Source: an uncultured Flavihumibacter sp. (GTDB taxonomy: Bacteria > Bacteroidota > Bacteroidia > Chitinophagales > Chitinophagaceae). From it: 64,000 bases of DNA. A model generated the notes under the pieces. The model made no database searches and was not told the DNA's origin. It saw only the letters and a list, made by a program, of their open reading frames with translations. This document shows positions 15,990-24,326 of this stretch, one piece after another; positions within the stretch are counted from its first letter, which is position 1, and every line of letters begins with the position of its first letter. The DNA lies in the NCBI GenBank assembly GCA_902168225.1, contig CABHOW010000106.1, forward strand, positions 61,081-125,080, given 5' to 3'. Both the position numbers and the translations under genes were made by a program.

Positions 15990-18164
15990 ATGAAAATCGC
16001 TAATATAAAAATTTGTTTCATACTGCTATGCACTTTCGTTTTGTATGTACAAGCACGTGCACAAAAAATAAGCGGTACTGTTACAGATGATAAATCAGGG
16101 AAACCATTACAAAGTGTTTCTATTACAAATTTAAAAACGAAGAAAGGAACGCAAACCGATTCGCTTGGTAAATTCAGCTTAGATATACAGCCCAATACGA
16201 AGCTTAGTTTTGTAATTACCGGATATGGGAAAATAGATACCCTATATACCGGGGGCAATAATATCTCTATTATTATGCATGAGCAACAAGAAGAGTTAGA
16301 TGAAGTAGTTATTGTTTCCTCTTCCCGCACCAACTCCCGCATAGAAGACTTACCTACTAAGGTAGAAGTATTAGGTGCAGAAGAAGTACATGAAGAAAAC
16401 GGAATTAAACCGGGTAATATAGCAAGTTTATTGGGTGATATTGCCGGTATTCAAATTCAACAAACCAATGCCGCTACAGGTAATGCGGATATGCGTATAC
16501 AGGGCTTGCAGGGTAAATACACGCAAATTCTACGAGATGGAATGCCTTTGTTTGGGGGCTTCTCAGGTAGTTTTGGAATTTTACAAATTCCACCTCTCGA
16601 TCTGCAACAAATAGAATTAGTAAAAGGATCAGCTTCCACTTTATATGGGGGTGGTGCTATTGCAGGGATGTTAAATTTGATCTCAAAAAAACCAAAACTT
16701 GGTAAGCCCGAAGCTAGTTTTACAATTAATCGCTCTACATTACAAGAGTCGAATATTAATACATTTTTTTCGGGAAGAAATAAGCAGGTAGGCTACACTA
16801 TTTTTGCAGGCGGAACCAATCAGGATGCTGTTGATGTTAATAAAGACGGGTTCTCGGATGTGCCTTCAGTCAAAAATATTTTTATTCATCCTCGCTTTTT
16901 TATTTACGGGTCTGATAAATCAACCGTTGCGATCGGATATACATTCAATAGTGAAGATCGGAATGGAGGTGATATGCTTGCTATTTCTAAAAATCCGAAT
17001 ACCAGTAGGTTTTTTATCCGGAATCAAACAACAAGGCATACAGCCGATATTATTTGGGAAGAAAAACTAGCCAATAATGCTCAGTTTACGCTGAAAGGGA
17101 GTACTAATTTTTCGAGACGCGATATTTCTACCAATGTTTTTGGTATGAAAGCCAATCAACAAATTTGGTATACAGAAGCTGCGTATTCCAAAAAAACAGA
17201 ACACCATAATTGGGTTGTTGGGATAAATTTTAATGGAGATAAATTCAATAAAGTTGAACCTGATAGTACCCAACTGCAAAATGTAACTACCAATACAATA
17301 GGTTTTTTTGGTCAGGACGATTGGAAGTTTAATGAGCATTTTACTTTGCAAGCAGGTATTCGGTATGATGTGCATAGTAAATATGGTAATTTTTTGTTGC
17401 CCCGCCTTTCACTGATGTATAAAGTGAACAGGGAGGTAACCATGAGAATTGGAGGTGGCTTAGGATATAAAACACCTGTTCAGTTAAATGGGGAAATAGA
17501 TGAAAGAAACTATCGTTATATCACGCCACTCAGTAATAATTTAGAAGCAGAAAAATCTGTTGGTGCCAACTATGATGTTAATTACAAAACAAAACTGGGC
17601 AAGTGGAAGCTTACAGTTAATCAAACTTTCTTTTTTAATAGAATCGATAAGCCCTTATTATTAGTATCGCTCCCTACAATAACGCCACCCACTTATTATG
17701 CATTTACCAATCAACAAGCACCCTTACAAACGGTTGGTTTTGAAACCTATGTTCAGGCAACCAAAGACGCACTGGAGTTATACTTGGGGTATGTGTATAC
17801 CAATGCCAAAAGAAAGTATGATATAACCAATACCAATCTGCCACTTATTGCCAGAAATAAATTAGCCACAATTGTAGCGTATGAATTCAGCCACCATTTT
17901 AGAGCGGGTATTGAAGCAAGTTACACAGGAAAACAATTTTTAGATAATGGACAAACTACAGAACCCTATTTATTTGGAGCAGCAATGATGCGCTATAATA
18001 TTGGTAAAGTTTCTCTGGTATTAAATTGTGAGAATTTATTGGACTATAGGCAGAATAAAAATAATGTGGTGGTATTCCCGCCGCTGAATAATCCTACGTT
18101 CCCCGAAATATGGGCACCTTTAGATGGTAGGGTAGCTAATTTTTCAATTTACTGGAAACTATAA
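15990..18164 (+). CDS. TonB-dependent receptor with carboxypeptidase-regulatory-like domain
   Basis: The 724-residue protein has a signal peptide (ends ARAQ), a carboxypeptidase-regulatory-like beta sandwich (about residues 26-100, KISGTVTDDKSGKPLQSVSI), a TonB-box-like segment (DEVVIVSSSR), a plug domain (LLGDIAGIQIQQ, MRIQGLQGKYTQILRDGMPL, IELVKGSASTLYGGGAIAG) and a 22-strand-type barrel ending in FSIYWKL. The plug resembles BtuB/FepA-type siderophore or cobalamin receptors, but specificity cannot be read. It follows the previous receptor after 11 bp and is closed by an intrinsic terminator. Confidence 0.9.
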   Translation: MKIANIKICFILLCTFVLYVQARAQKISGTVTDDKSGKPLQSVSITNLKTKKGTQTDSLGKFSLDIQPNTKLSFVITGYGKIDTLYTGGNNISIIMHEQQEELDEVVIVSSSRTNSRIEDLPTKVEVLGAEEVHEENGIKPGNIASLLGDIAGIQIQQTNAATGNADMRIQGLQGKYTQILRDGMPLFGGFSGSFGILQIPPLDLQQIELVKGSASTLYGGGAIAGMLNLISKKPKLGKPEASFTINRSTLQESNINTFFSGRNKQVGYTIFAGGTNQDAVDVNKDGFSDVPSVKNIFIHPRFFIYGSDKSTVAIGYTFNSEDRNGGDMLAISKNPNTSRFFIRNQTTRHTADIIWEEKLANNAQFTLKGSTNFSRRDISTNVFGMKANQQIWYTEAAYSKKTEHHNWVVGINFNGDKFNKVEPDSTQLQNVTTNTIGFFGQDDWKFNEHFTLQAGIRYDVHSKYGNFLLPRLSLMYKVNREVTMRIGGGLGYKTPVQLNGEIDERNYRYITPLSNNLEAEKSVGANYDVNYKTKLGKWKLTVNQTFFFNRIDKPLLLVSLPTITPPTYYAFTNQQAPLQTVGFETYVQATKDALELYLGYVYTNAKRKYDITNTNLPLIARNKLATIVAYEFSHHFRAGIEASYTGKQFLDNGQTTEPYLFGAAMMRYNIGKVSLVLNCENLLDYRQNKNNVVVFPPLNNPTFPEIWAPLDGRVANFSIYWKL

Positions 18165-18185
18165 AATCTTTCTAAAAAGTGAGTA

Positions 18186-18210
18186 AACCCCGTTTTTAAC
18201 GGGGTTTTTT
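18186..18210 (+). terminator. Intrinsic terminator after the receptor operon
   Basis: A perfect 9-bp stem, AACCCCGTT/AACGGGGTT, with a TTT loop is followed by a T run. It separates the receptor operon from the double-glycine peptide cassette. Confidence 0.9.
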
Positions 18211-18281
18211 ATTTACCGTGAAAAAACATTTTTAGTTAGGTATTTCTACCTGATAAACTTACCTCATTTATTATAATATCG

Positions 18282-18333
18282 TTGTATCAAATCAATGACC
18301 ATTATCTTACTGCTGTACACGGTTGATAATGGT
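18282..18333 (+). promoter_or_regulatory. Weak promoter candidate with a 9-bp inverted repeat, upstream of the peptide cassette
   Basis: TTG at 18282 and TATCTTAC at 18303-18310 are 18 nt apart, a degenerate form of the TTTG / TAnnTTTG promoter. ACCATTATC (18298-18306) and GATAATGGT (18325-18333) form a perfect inverted repeat spanning the -7 box and the predicted start. It could be an operator or an RNA hairpin. From here to the first peptide gene there is an untranslated leader of about 100-120 nt with no clear ORF. Confidence 0.35.
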
Positions 18334-18435
18334 GGTAGAAAGACGTGCATGTTGCAGATAAGCAAGTAAAACCATCCGCTGAACATCCGCACCAGGGCGA
18401 TAGACAGGTGAGGAAAATTAATCAAAACAAATAAT

Positions 18436-18627
18436 ATGAAAAAACTAGAATTAAGTGCATACGGTTTGGTGGAACTCCATCCAAACGACTTAGAAATTAA
18501 TGGAGGAGGATGGCCAAAATGGCTTAAGAAGCTCTCTTGGGCATATGTGGCCGAGGAAATTATTACAAACTGGGAAGTAATAAAAAAAGGATTGAAAGAG
18601 GGTTGGGATGTTGAACATCATCATTAA
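18436..18627 (+). CDS. Double-glycine leader peptide A (putative bacteriocin precursor)
   Basis: A 63-residue precursor. The first ~24 residues look like a C39-processed leader: charged/hydrophobic alternation (KKLELSAYGLVEL) ending in a run of three glycines (residues 23-25). Cleavage after Gly24 would release a 39-residue peptide; Gly25 is the alternative. The mature part is amphipathic, has five Trp, a GxxxG motif (GLKEG, residues 52-56) of the kind that pairs helices in two-peptide bacteriocins, and ends in three His. It has no Cys. It is the first gene of a cassette that also encodes the matching peptidase-exporter. Activity (antimicrobial or signalling) is inferred, not seen. Confidence 0.8.
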   Translation: MKKLELSAYGLVELHPNDLEINGGGWPKWLKKLSWAYVAEEIITNWEVIKKGLKEGWDVEHHH

Positions 18628-18652
18628 TTATTAAACAACAAAACTTTTTAAA

Positions 18653-18850
18653 ATGAAAGCAAATAACAATAATCAAAATTTTAATCAATTTCAGCAACTT
18701 AGTAATGAGGAGTTGCTCATGATCAACGGTGGAAGCGGATTTTGGGAAGATGTAGCGTTTGTAGCCGGTAGAACAGTTCGCTGTATTTGGGAGTTTGCAA
18801 AAGGAGCAGCAGAATTTCAACATTCATTACCAGCGAATTTAAAAAAATAA
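18653..18850 (+). CDS. Double-glycine leader peptide B (putative bacteriocin precursor)
   Basis: A 65-residue precursor, 25 bp after peptide A. Its leader ends in the classic motif LSNEELLMINGG (residues 16-27), a close fit to the LSxxEL...I.GG consensus of C39-processed peptides. Cleavage after Gly27 yields a 38-residue peptide beginning SGFWED. The mature part has one Cys (residue 44) and is partly amphipathic. It carries GxxxG-like small-residue motifs (AFVAG, AKGAA), consistent with a partner role to peptide A. A single Cys excludes an intramolecular disulfide, so dimerisation or modification is possible. No modifying enzyme is encoded nearby. Confidence 0.82.
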   Translation: MKANNNNQNFNQFQQLSNEELLMINGGSGFWEDVAFVAGRTVRCIWEFAKGAAEFQHSLPANLKK

Positions 18851-18864
18851 GATTTTGATCAATT

Positions 18865-18892
18865 AACAAGGGTTAGTAATAACCCTTGTTTT
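18865..18892 (+). terminator. Attenuator-like hairpin between the peptide genes and the exporter genes
   Basis: AACAAGGGTTA (18865-18875) and TAACCCTTGTT (18880-18890) form a perfect 11-bp stem with a 4-nt loop, running into a short T run (TTTT from 18889). The short T run suggests partial termination. That would make more peptide mRNA than exporter and immunity mRNA, as is common in bacteriocin operons. Confidence 0.75.
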
Positions 18893-18904
18893 ACATTTTT
18901 ATCT

Positions 18905-19333
18905 ATGAAAAATACCGCTTTAAAAGAGTTTTTAAAATGTTTTCTTGTTCTTGGATTGCTGATATTAAATGCATGGATTTGGCTATTAATCGCACCAAAT
19001 GTTGAAGGTAATGGGAATGCAATAACGAATATTTACGAAAAAATCTTACTCCTATTTATTGCAGGTCCCATTGTGGAAACCTACCTTATTCAGGTTCTTA
19101 TTCTTGACGAGTCGATGAAGTTCCTTAAGATAAATAAGCACTTGGCTATATTTATAGCTGTTATTATTTTCGGACTCTTGCATTATAAACATTGGGCATA
19201 TATGGCTAAAACCTTTATTGATGGTTTCTTTTTTAGCTATTTATATTTATCATTTAAACCCAATCAGTTAAAATCGTTTTGGTTTACCACTTTGGTTCAT
19301 GCAGTCTATAATATTATTGCCTACTTCAGTTAA
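18905..19333 (+). CDS. CPBP-type membrane protein, candidate immunity protein
   Basis: A 142-residue protein with about four membrane helices. It shows a reduced CPBP (CAAX protease / bacteriocin-processing) signature: VETYLIQ where the family has EExxxR, FGLLH fitting FxxxH, and HAVYN fitting HxxxN. The first motif lacks the second Glu and the Arg, so protease activity is doubtful. CPBP proteins near bacteriocin genes (for example the plantaricin and sakacin immunity types) protect the producer. Its place between the peptide genes and the exporter, just after the attenuator, suggests the same role here (inference). Confidence 0.7.
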   Translation: MKNTALKEFLKCFLVLGLLILNAWIWLLIAPNVEGNGNAITNIYEKILLLFIAGPIVETYLIQVLILDESMKFLKINKHLAIFIAVIIFGLLHYKHWAYMAKTFIDGFFFSYLYLSFKPNQLKSFWFTTLVHAVYNIIAYFS

Positions 19334-19341
19334 CTTATTCT

Positions 19342-20478
19342 GTGGAGCATTTTACGCATATATCGGAAACCGATCAACTTTACTTTGAGACTAACCATGT
19401 AATGAAAATTATTTTTTGGCTACTCTTTTTAGTATGTTTGGTTATTGGCGTAGTATTACCAATAATAAAAGTAGATATTACTGTAAATTCCTTTGGTGTA
19501 ATAAGGCCAACGAAAGAAAGAACAGAAGTAAAATCACTACAGGAAGGTCTCATTGTTAAGATGAATTTGCAGAACGGAAGACTAGTAAAAAAGGGAGAAC
19601 TTTTGTTAGAACTAAACTCAAATCCCTTGCTCAACCGTAGAGGGTATTCCAATAAAAACAAGTCCATTTTCAATGATCAAATTTCCGACTTAGAATTATT
19701 ATGTAAATATCGATTAGAGATAATTCTTCCGTCTCAATTAAAAACAACCACATACGTTGAACAATTTCAACGAGCCAAAGAGGAACTATTGTTAAAAACT
19801 CGAATTATTGAAAAGTTATACAAAGAGGTTAAAAGAGATAGCTTATTATGGGTAGATAAGGTGATTGCAAAAAAAGAATTCGAAGATAAGTATGCAGAAT
19901 GGCAACAGGCAGTTCAGGATAAACAAATTAAAGAAAGAGATCAACTATCTCATTGGAATAGTGAATTACAGCGATTGGTCATTAGCTTGAATAATATTAA
20001 TGCAGAAGATATTTCTCTTGGAACTCAAGTTGAAAGAAGTAAAGTGTATGCACCCATTACCGGGTATGTACAAACAAGTACTATCAGATACGTAGGTAGC
20101 ATGCTACTGGCAGGTGAATCAATCTGTACAATTTCTCCTGCTACCTCTTTAATTGCTGAATGCTATGTGATGCCTAAAGACTTAGGCATGCTTAAGCAAA
20201 AGCAGCCTGCTATTATTTATATCGATGCATATGACTACCGATATTTCGGTTTTATAAGAACAAATATCAATTTCATTGAACCGGATATTAGCGTTACTGA
20301 TAATAAGCAAGGATTCAAAGTATATTGTGATTTGCCTGTAGAATCATTGAGTCTTAAGAATGGCTACAAGGCTAATATTATGCGTGGACAATCTATTCAA
20401 GCAAAATTTGTTGTTGCTAAAAGAACTTTATGGCAGCTATTATTTGATTCTATTAATGATTGGTTAAAGCCCAATTAG
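19342..20478 (+). CDS. HlyD-type membrane fusion protein of the peptide exporter
   Basis: The 378-residue protein starts at a GTG and has a short cytoplasmic N-terminus, one membrane helix (about residues 22-42), a biotinyl-lipoyl-like half (SLQEGLIVKMNLQNGRLVKKGELLLEL), a long coiled-coil hairpin (roughly residues 110-215) and the second lipoyl/beta-barrel part (VYAPITGYVQTS). This is the periplasmic adaptor of type I secretion, bridging the inner-membrane ABC exporter to an outer-membrane channel; no TolC-like gene is present here. It lies 8 bp behind the CPBP gene and 7 bp before the exporter. An internal ATG (residue 21) would cut into the membrane segment and is less likely. Confidence 0.88.
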   Translation: MEHFTHISETDQLYFETNHVMKIIFWLLFLVCLVIGVVLPIIKVDITVNSFGVIRPTKERTEVKSLQEGLIVKMNLQNGRLVKKGELLLELNSNPLLNRRGYSNKNKSIFNDQISDLELLCKYRLEIILPSQLKTTTYVEQFQRAKEELLLKTRIIEKLYKEVKRDSLLWVDKVIAKKEFEDKYAEWQQAVQDKQIKERDQLSHWNSELQRLVISLNNINAEDISLGTQVERSKVYAPITGYVQTSTIRYVGSMLLAGESICTISPATSLIAECYVMPKDLGMLKQKQPAIIYIDAYDYRYFGFIRTNINFIEPDISVTDNKQGFKVYCDLPVESLSLKNGYKANIMRGQSIQAKFVVAKRTLWQLLFDSINDWLKPN

Positions 20479-20485
20479 GTATAAT

Positions 20486-22645
20486 ATGTATTCAAAAAAG
20501 ATTAAAGTTAAACAACGAGACTTTACTGATTGTGGTGCAGCTTGTTTGGTATCTATTGCTGCCTATTATAATATAACTGCTTCCGTAAGTGAAGTAAGGG
20601 GTTTTGCGGGTACTGATAAGTTGGGTACAAATATAAAAGGGTTATTAACGGCAGCTACCCATATAGGATTTCAAGCAAAAGGGGCAAAAGGTACTTTAGA
20701 ACAATTATCTCTTATACCATTACCATCTATTGCGCATGTAGTACTTGAAAATGGTTTTCATCATTATATTGTTATATATAAGATAAGTAAGCATTGGGTA
20801 GAGTATATGGACCCCCAAGACGGGCTTATGCATAAAATTAAGTATGCAGATTTTCAAAATATTTGGTCGGGTGTTTTAGTTCTATTAATTCCGGATAGCA
20901 ACATTTATTTCAAATCAAATAAGCAATCAAAATTCACCAGATTTTTTCGTTTAATGCAACCTTATAAAAGCCAAATTACTATTGCTTTTATAGGCTCAGT
21001 AATATATACTATTCTGGGATTTTCTAGTGCAATCTATATTCAAAAATTAGTAGATCAGATAATTGTTACCGGAAATAGTAAGCTCTTGCATGTGGCAAGC
21101 TGTGCAATGATTGTTATTTTATTAATGCAAACTTTTTTTGGGTTTTATAAATCAATTCTAGGAACACAAACTGCGCAATTGATTGATAGTAGTTTGATTG
21201 GCACCTATTATAAGCATTTGGTATATATGCCCCAGCGTTTTTTCACAAGTATGCGAACTGGTGAACTCATAAGTAGAATCAATGACGCCTTTAAAATCAG
21301 GGCCTTAATTAATGATATAACTGTTTCAATGATTGTGAACTTTTCTATAGTAGTTCTTAGTATAGTAATCATGTTTTTTTATTCTTGGAAGCTGATTGGT
21401 GTTATTGCCTTTCTATTCCCTGTTTTTATTTCTTTGTATATTATTAGTAATCAATTTAATAAAAAATACCAACGTAAATTAATGGAACAGTCGGCTTCTC
21501 TAGAAGCCGACTTAATTGAAAGTATTGATGCGTCTATTACCATCAAGCAATTCTCTCTTGAAACAAAGTTTGTGAACAAAATCAATAGTAAATTAACTAA
21601 ACTCATGCATACTATTTATATCAATAGTAAATCGGGATTAGGGCTAAGTTTTGCAGCAGATTTCTTTTCTAAATTATTCAACATATTATTGCTTTGGGGT
21701 GGTGCTTATTTAGTAATGCAACGTGAACTTACTATTGGAGAATTATTATCTTTTTATGCATTATTCGGATATCTAACTCCACCTATGCTTTCGATAATTT
21801 CAGCCAATAAAGGAATTCAAGAGGCATTAATAGCAGCCGATCGGCTATTTGAGATACTTGATTTGGATAATGAGTTAGTTACAAAAAAACATCTTGCTGT
21901 TAAGCAAGAAAAGATATGTAACATAAGTTTTAAAAATATTTATTTTCAATACGGGATGCGAGCAACTATTTTGAATGATTTGTCATTTGGAATAATAGAA
22001 GGTACAATTACAGCCATCATAGGTAAAAGCGGAAGTGGAAAAACAACCATTGCTTCTTTATTACATAAGCTTTATCCGATAGAACGAGGTATAATCACTG
22101 TCAATGATATTGATATTAATCATTGGGATACCCATTTTTTAAGATCAAAAATTGCTGTCGTACCTCAAAAAGTTGACCTATTTGCTGATTCCGTGATTAG
22201 TAATATTGCGATTGGGGATGAACAGCCAGATTTTGAGAAAATTATTTTCTTGTCAAGGTTAACAGGCATAGCCTCTTTTATTGAGGAACTTCCTGATAAC
22301 TATCACACAATTCTATCTGAACAAGGGAATAATTTGTCGGGTGGTCAACGTCAAAGACTTGCTATTGTTAGAGCCTTGTATCGAGACCCCGATATACTAG
22401 TACTCGATGAAGCAACGAGCCACTTAGATGCGTTAAGCGAAGCAGAAATACAAAAAGCACTTACTTGGTTTATAAGTAAAGGGAAAACCGTTATAATCAT
22501 TGCGCACAGATTGTCTACAATAAAAACAGCAAATAATATTATCGTGTTAGAAAAAGGGACAGTTAAAACTGAAGGTAAGCATAATGATTTATTAAGTACA
22601 AGTGAATATTATCGAGATTTATGGAATCAAAATACTTTAAACTAA
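20486..22645 (+). CDS. Peptidase (C39)-containing ABC exporter for double-glycine peptides
   Basis: The 719-residue protein has the complete three-part layout. N-terminal C39 peptidase: catalytic Cys16 in QRDFTDCGAACL, His92/93, Asp109 in DPQDG. Six-helix membrane domain, about residues 155-430. Nucleotide-binding domain: Walker A GKSGSGKTT from Gly513, signature LSGGQRQR from Leu617, Walker B ILVLDEA with Asp641-Glu642, and H-loop AHRLS. It would cleave leaders after GG and export the peptides using ATP, which matches the two GG-leader genes upstream. The gene ends 1 bp from a convergent gene, closing the cassette. No regulator (histidine kinase / response regulator) is present. Confidence 0.93.
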   Translation: MYSKKIKVKQRDFTDCGAACLVSIAAYYNITASVSEVRGFAGTDKLGTNIKGLLTAATHIGFQAKGAKGTLEQLSLIPLPSIAHVVLENGFHHYIVIYKISKHWVEYMDPQDGLMHKIKYADFQNIWSGVLVLLIPDSNIYFKSNKQSKFTRFFRLMQPYKSQITIAFIGSVIYTILGFSSAIYIQKLVDQIIVTGNSKLLHVASCAMIVILLMQTFFGFYKSILGTQTAQLIDSSLIGTYYKHLVYMPQRFFTSMRTGELISRINDAFKIRALINDITVSMIVNFSIVVLSIVIMFFYSWKLIGVIAFLFPVFISLYIISNQFNKKYQRKLMEQSASLEADLIESIDASITIKQFSLETKFVNKINSKLTKLMHTIYINSKSGLGLSFAADFFSKLFNILLLWGGAYLVMQRELTIGELLSFYALFGYLTPPMLSIISANKGIQEALIAADRLFEILDLDNELVTKKHLAVKQEKICNISFKNIYFQYGMRATILNDLSFGIIEGTITAIIGKSGSGKTTIASLLHKLYPIERGIITVNDIDINHWDTHFLRSKIAVVPQKVDLFADSVISNIAIGDEQPDFEKIIFLSRLTGIASFIEELPDNYHTILSEQGNNLSGGQRQRLAIVRALYRDPDILVLDEATSHLDALSEAEIQKALTWFISKGKTVIIIAHRLSTIKTANNIIVLEKGTVKTEGKHNDLLSTSEYYRDLWNQNTLN

Positions 22646-22646
22646 A

Positions 22647-23639
22647 TTATTTCTTTAAAAAACTTTCTACCCTGAGTAATGCATTTTTTCTGACACTTAG
22701 ATAATAAAAATTTAAATCTGCAATATGATAGTTTTTGGTGGTATAAAAAATGCTTCCAAAAAACCTTGGTCTTTCGGTCCATAATACCCCATCACTAATC
22801 TCGGCACCGGCTACCTGCGTAATAATCTTATTAAAGTTTTTTAGCACGGATCCTTTATTTTCAGTTCTACTTATAGTTGGCTTATCTATATCCCATGATA
22901 ATGGATTAGTAACTGTTGCCACATATTTTTCTCTTTTAATGTAATCGGGTTTATACTCTTTTCTATAGGTTCTCCAACTACAGTAGCAACCGGTTTGATC
23001 TGGTTTATTACAGGGATCAATATTAGTAAACCAGTTTGGTTCTACGGGCATACCAACTAAATAGGCAGCAACTAATTTTTGCTGTAATGGTTTTCCATCA
23101 AAAAATTCTTTTATCAGTCGCTTTGCATGCGTTGTACCCTGACTATGCGAGGCTATAATAATAGGCCTTCCTTCATTCCATAGTTGAAGAAAGGTTTCGA
23201 AAGCTTTTTTAATATCACTGTATGCCAATTCAAATGATGCTTTTGCTTCTACAGTATCAAGTTGTGATATAGGGTAGTAAGAACTAATATGTGCTTGCCT
23301 GTAGTAAGGAGCAAAAACTCTTCCAGCCGCATTAAATATACTGGCCTGGAATAAAATAGTTCCTTCATTGGTTTTTTTGATGAGAAAAGGATCATCAACA
23401 GGAGCATTTTGCCCAAATGTTTTATCGCTTTGTGTATAGGTTGTTGGATGTATAAAAAATATATCTACATTTTCTATAGGTATATAATCTTTTCTCAGCG
23501 ACTTCGGGACACTATCAGCCATGTCTTTTTTTAAAGGGTGAGCTGCCCAATTTTGCAAAATAGTATAGTCGGGTTGATTAAGTTGTGCAATTACTCCAAA
23601 ATGAATTACCAATGTAATTCCTGTTAGTACATATTTCAT
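22647..23639 (-). CDS. Secreted DUF3089-type alpha/beta hydrolase
   Basis: The 330-residue protein has a signal peptide (ends VIAQ) and features of the DUF3089 family: IFFIHPTTY near the N-terminus, a nucleophile-elbow-like ASHSQGTTH and the conserved C-terminal ground around CYCSWRTYRKEY. These proteins are presumed lipases or esterases; the elbow is SHSQG, so Ser in HSQ is the likely nucleophile. The substrate is unknown. It runs convergent to the peptide exporter with a 1-bp gap and lies about 115 bp downstream of purN on the same strand. Confidence 0.8.
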   Translation of the reverse strand: MKYVLTGITLVIHFGVIAQLNQPDYTILQNWAAHPLKKDMADSVPKSLRKDYIPIENVDIFFIHPTTYTQSDKTFGQNAPVDDPFLIKKTNEGTILFQASIFNAAGRVFAPYYRQAHISSYYPISQLDTVEAKASFELAYSDIKKAFETFLQLWNEGRPIIIASHSQGTTHAKRLIKEFFDGKPLQQKLVAAYLVGMPVEPNWFTNIDPCNKPDQTGCYCSWRTYRKEYKPDYIKREKYVATVTNPLSWDIDKPTISRTENKGSVLKNFNKIITQVAGAEISDGVLWTERPRFFGSIFYTTKNYHIADLNFYYLSVRKNALLRVESFLKK

Positions 23640-23740
23640 AAAATAAGGGTCAGACGGGTGTTTACTACAAATATTCTAAAAAGCATATCGAATTATCTAA
23701 AAAAGGGTATAAAATCAATGAAATTAATAGAAAATTCGTT

Positions 23741-23764
23741 AGCGTCAGACCATGGTCAGACGCT
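23741..23764. repeat. 24-bp near-perfect palindrome at the 3' end of purN
   Basis: AGCGTC at 23741-23746 pairs with GACGCT at 23759-23764 around the perfect core GACCATGGTC (23748-23757), with one mismatched pair. It covers the last codons and the stop of purN. It may act as a terminator or RNA-end stabiliser, but no T run follows directly. Confidence 0.55.
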
Positions 23765-24322
23765 GAGTAAACGTTCAATAACCTCCGGGAAATACCGATG
23801 CTCAAGCTGGTGAACTTTATCCGCCACTTGCGCAGGTGAATCTGTGGAAAGCACTTCACACTTCGCCTGAAAAATTATCGCCCCCTCATCATAATGTTCA
23901 TTTACATAATGAATCGTAATACCCGTTTCTTTTTCTTTGGCGGCCACCACCGCCTCATGTACATGCATTCCATACATACCCTTACCCCCATACTTCGGAA
24001 GTAATGCGGGATGTATATTTATTATGTGTAATGGATAGGCTTCCACAAAAAATGAAGGGATCTTCCATAAAAAACCGGCTAATATGATCCAATCAATACC
24101 CCTATGCTTTAAAGTAGACAAACAATATTTGGGATCATTGAAGCTGTTTTTATCAATGATTAATGTTTCTATATCATTTTTTCCTGCAATATTCAACACA
24201 CCCGCATCCTTCTTATTGGAAACAATAAGCGCAACAGCAATACCGGGATGATTAGTAAAGCGTTCCATAATTTTTGCTGCATTGGTACCTGCACCCGAAG
24301 CAAAAATGGCTATCCGTTTCAT
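23756..24322 (-). CDS. purN: Phosphoribosylglycinamide formyltransferase
   Basis: The 188-residue enzyme transfers a formyl group from 10-formyl-tetrahydrofolate to GAR in purine synthesis (third step). Family marks are the N-terminal IAIFASGAGTNA (phosphate binding), the formyl-transferase signature with the catalytic Asn-His-Asp set (NIHPALLPKYGGKGMYG; HYVNEHYDEGAIIFQ) and LAGFLWKIP. The frame is open to an upstream ATG at 24361, but the ATG at 24322 begins directly with the first beta strand (MKRIAIFAS) and fits the family start. It lies 4 bp downstream of a small membrane-protein gene on the same strand. Confidence 0.93.
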   Translation of the reverse strand: MKRIAIFASGAGTNAAKIMERFTNHPGIAVALIVSNKKDAGVLNIAGKNDIETLIIDKNSFNDPKYCLSTLKHRGIDWIILAGFLWKIPSFFVEAYPLHIINIHPALLPKYGGKGMYGMHVHEAVVAAKEKETGITIHYVNEHYDEGAIIFQAKCEVLSTDSPAQVADKVHQLEHRYFPEVIERLLSV

Positions 24323-24326
24323 CTGA

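Noticed and set aside
18334..18435. Known riboswitch class in the peptide-cassette leader
   Set aside because: No conserved core of the riboswitch classes I can recall could be recognised; only short local pairings are visible.
18563..18823. 86-residue minus-strand ORF across peptides A and B
   Set aside because: Antisense to two genes with clear GG leaders and matching exporter; no own signals.
18186..22645. Mobile element carrying the peptide cassette
   Set aside because: No transposase, integrase, terminal repeats or tRNA-derived attachment site was found at either end. Horizontal gain is possible but not visible here.
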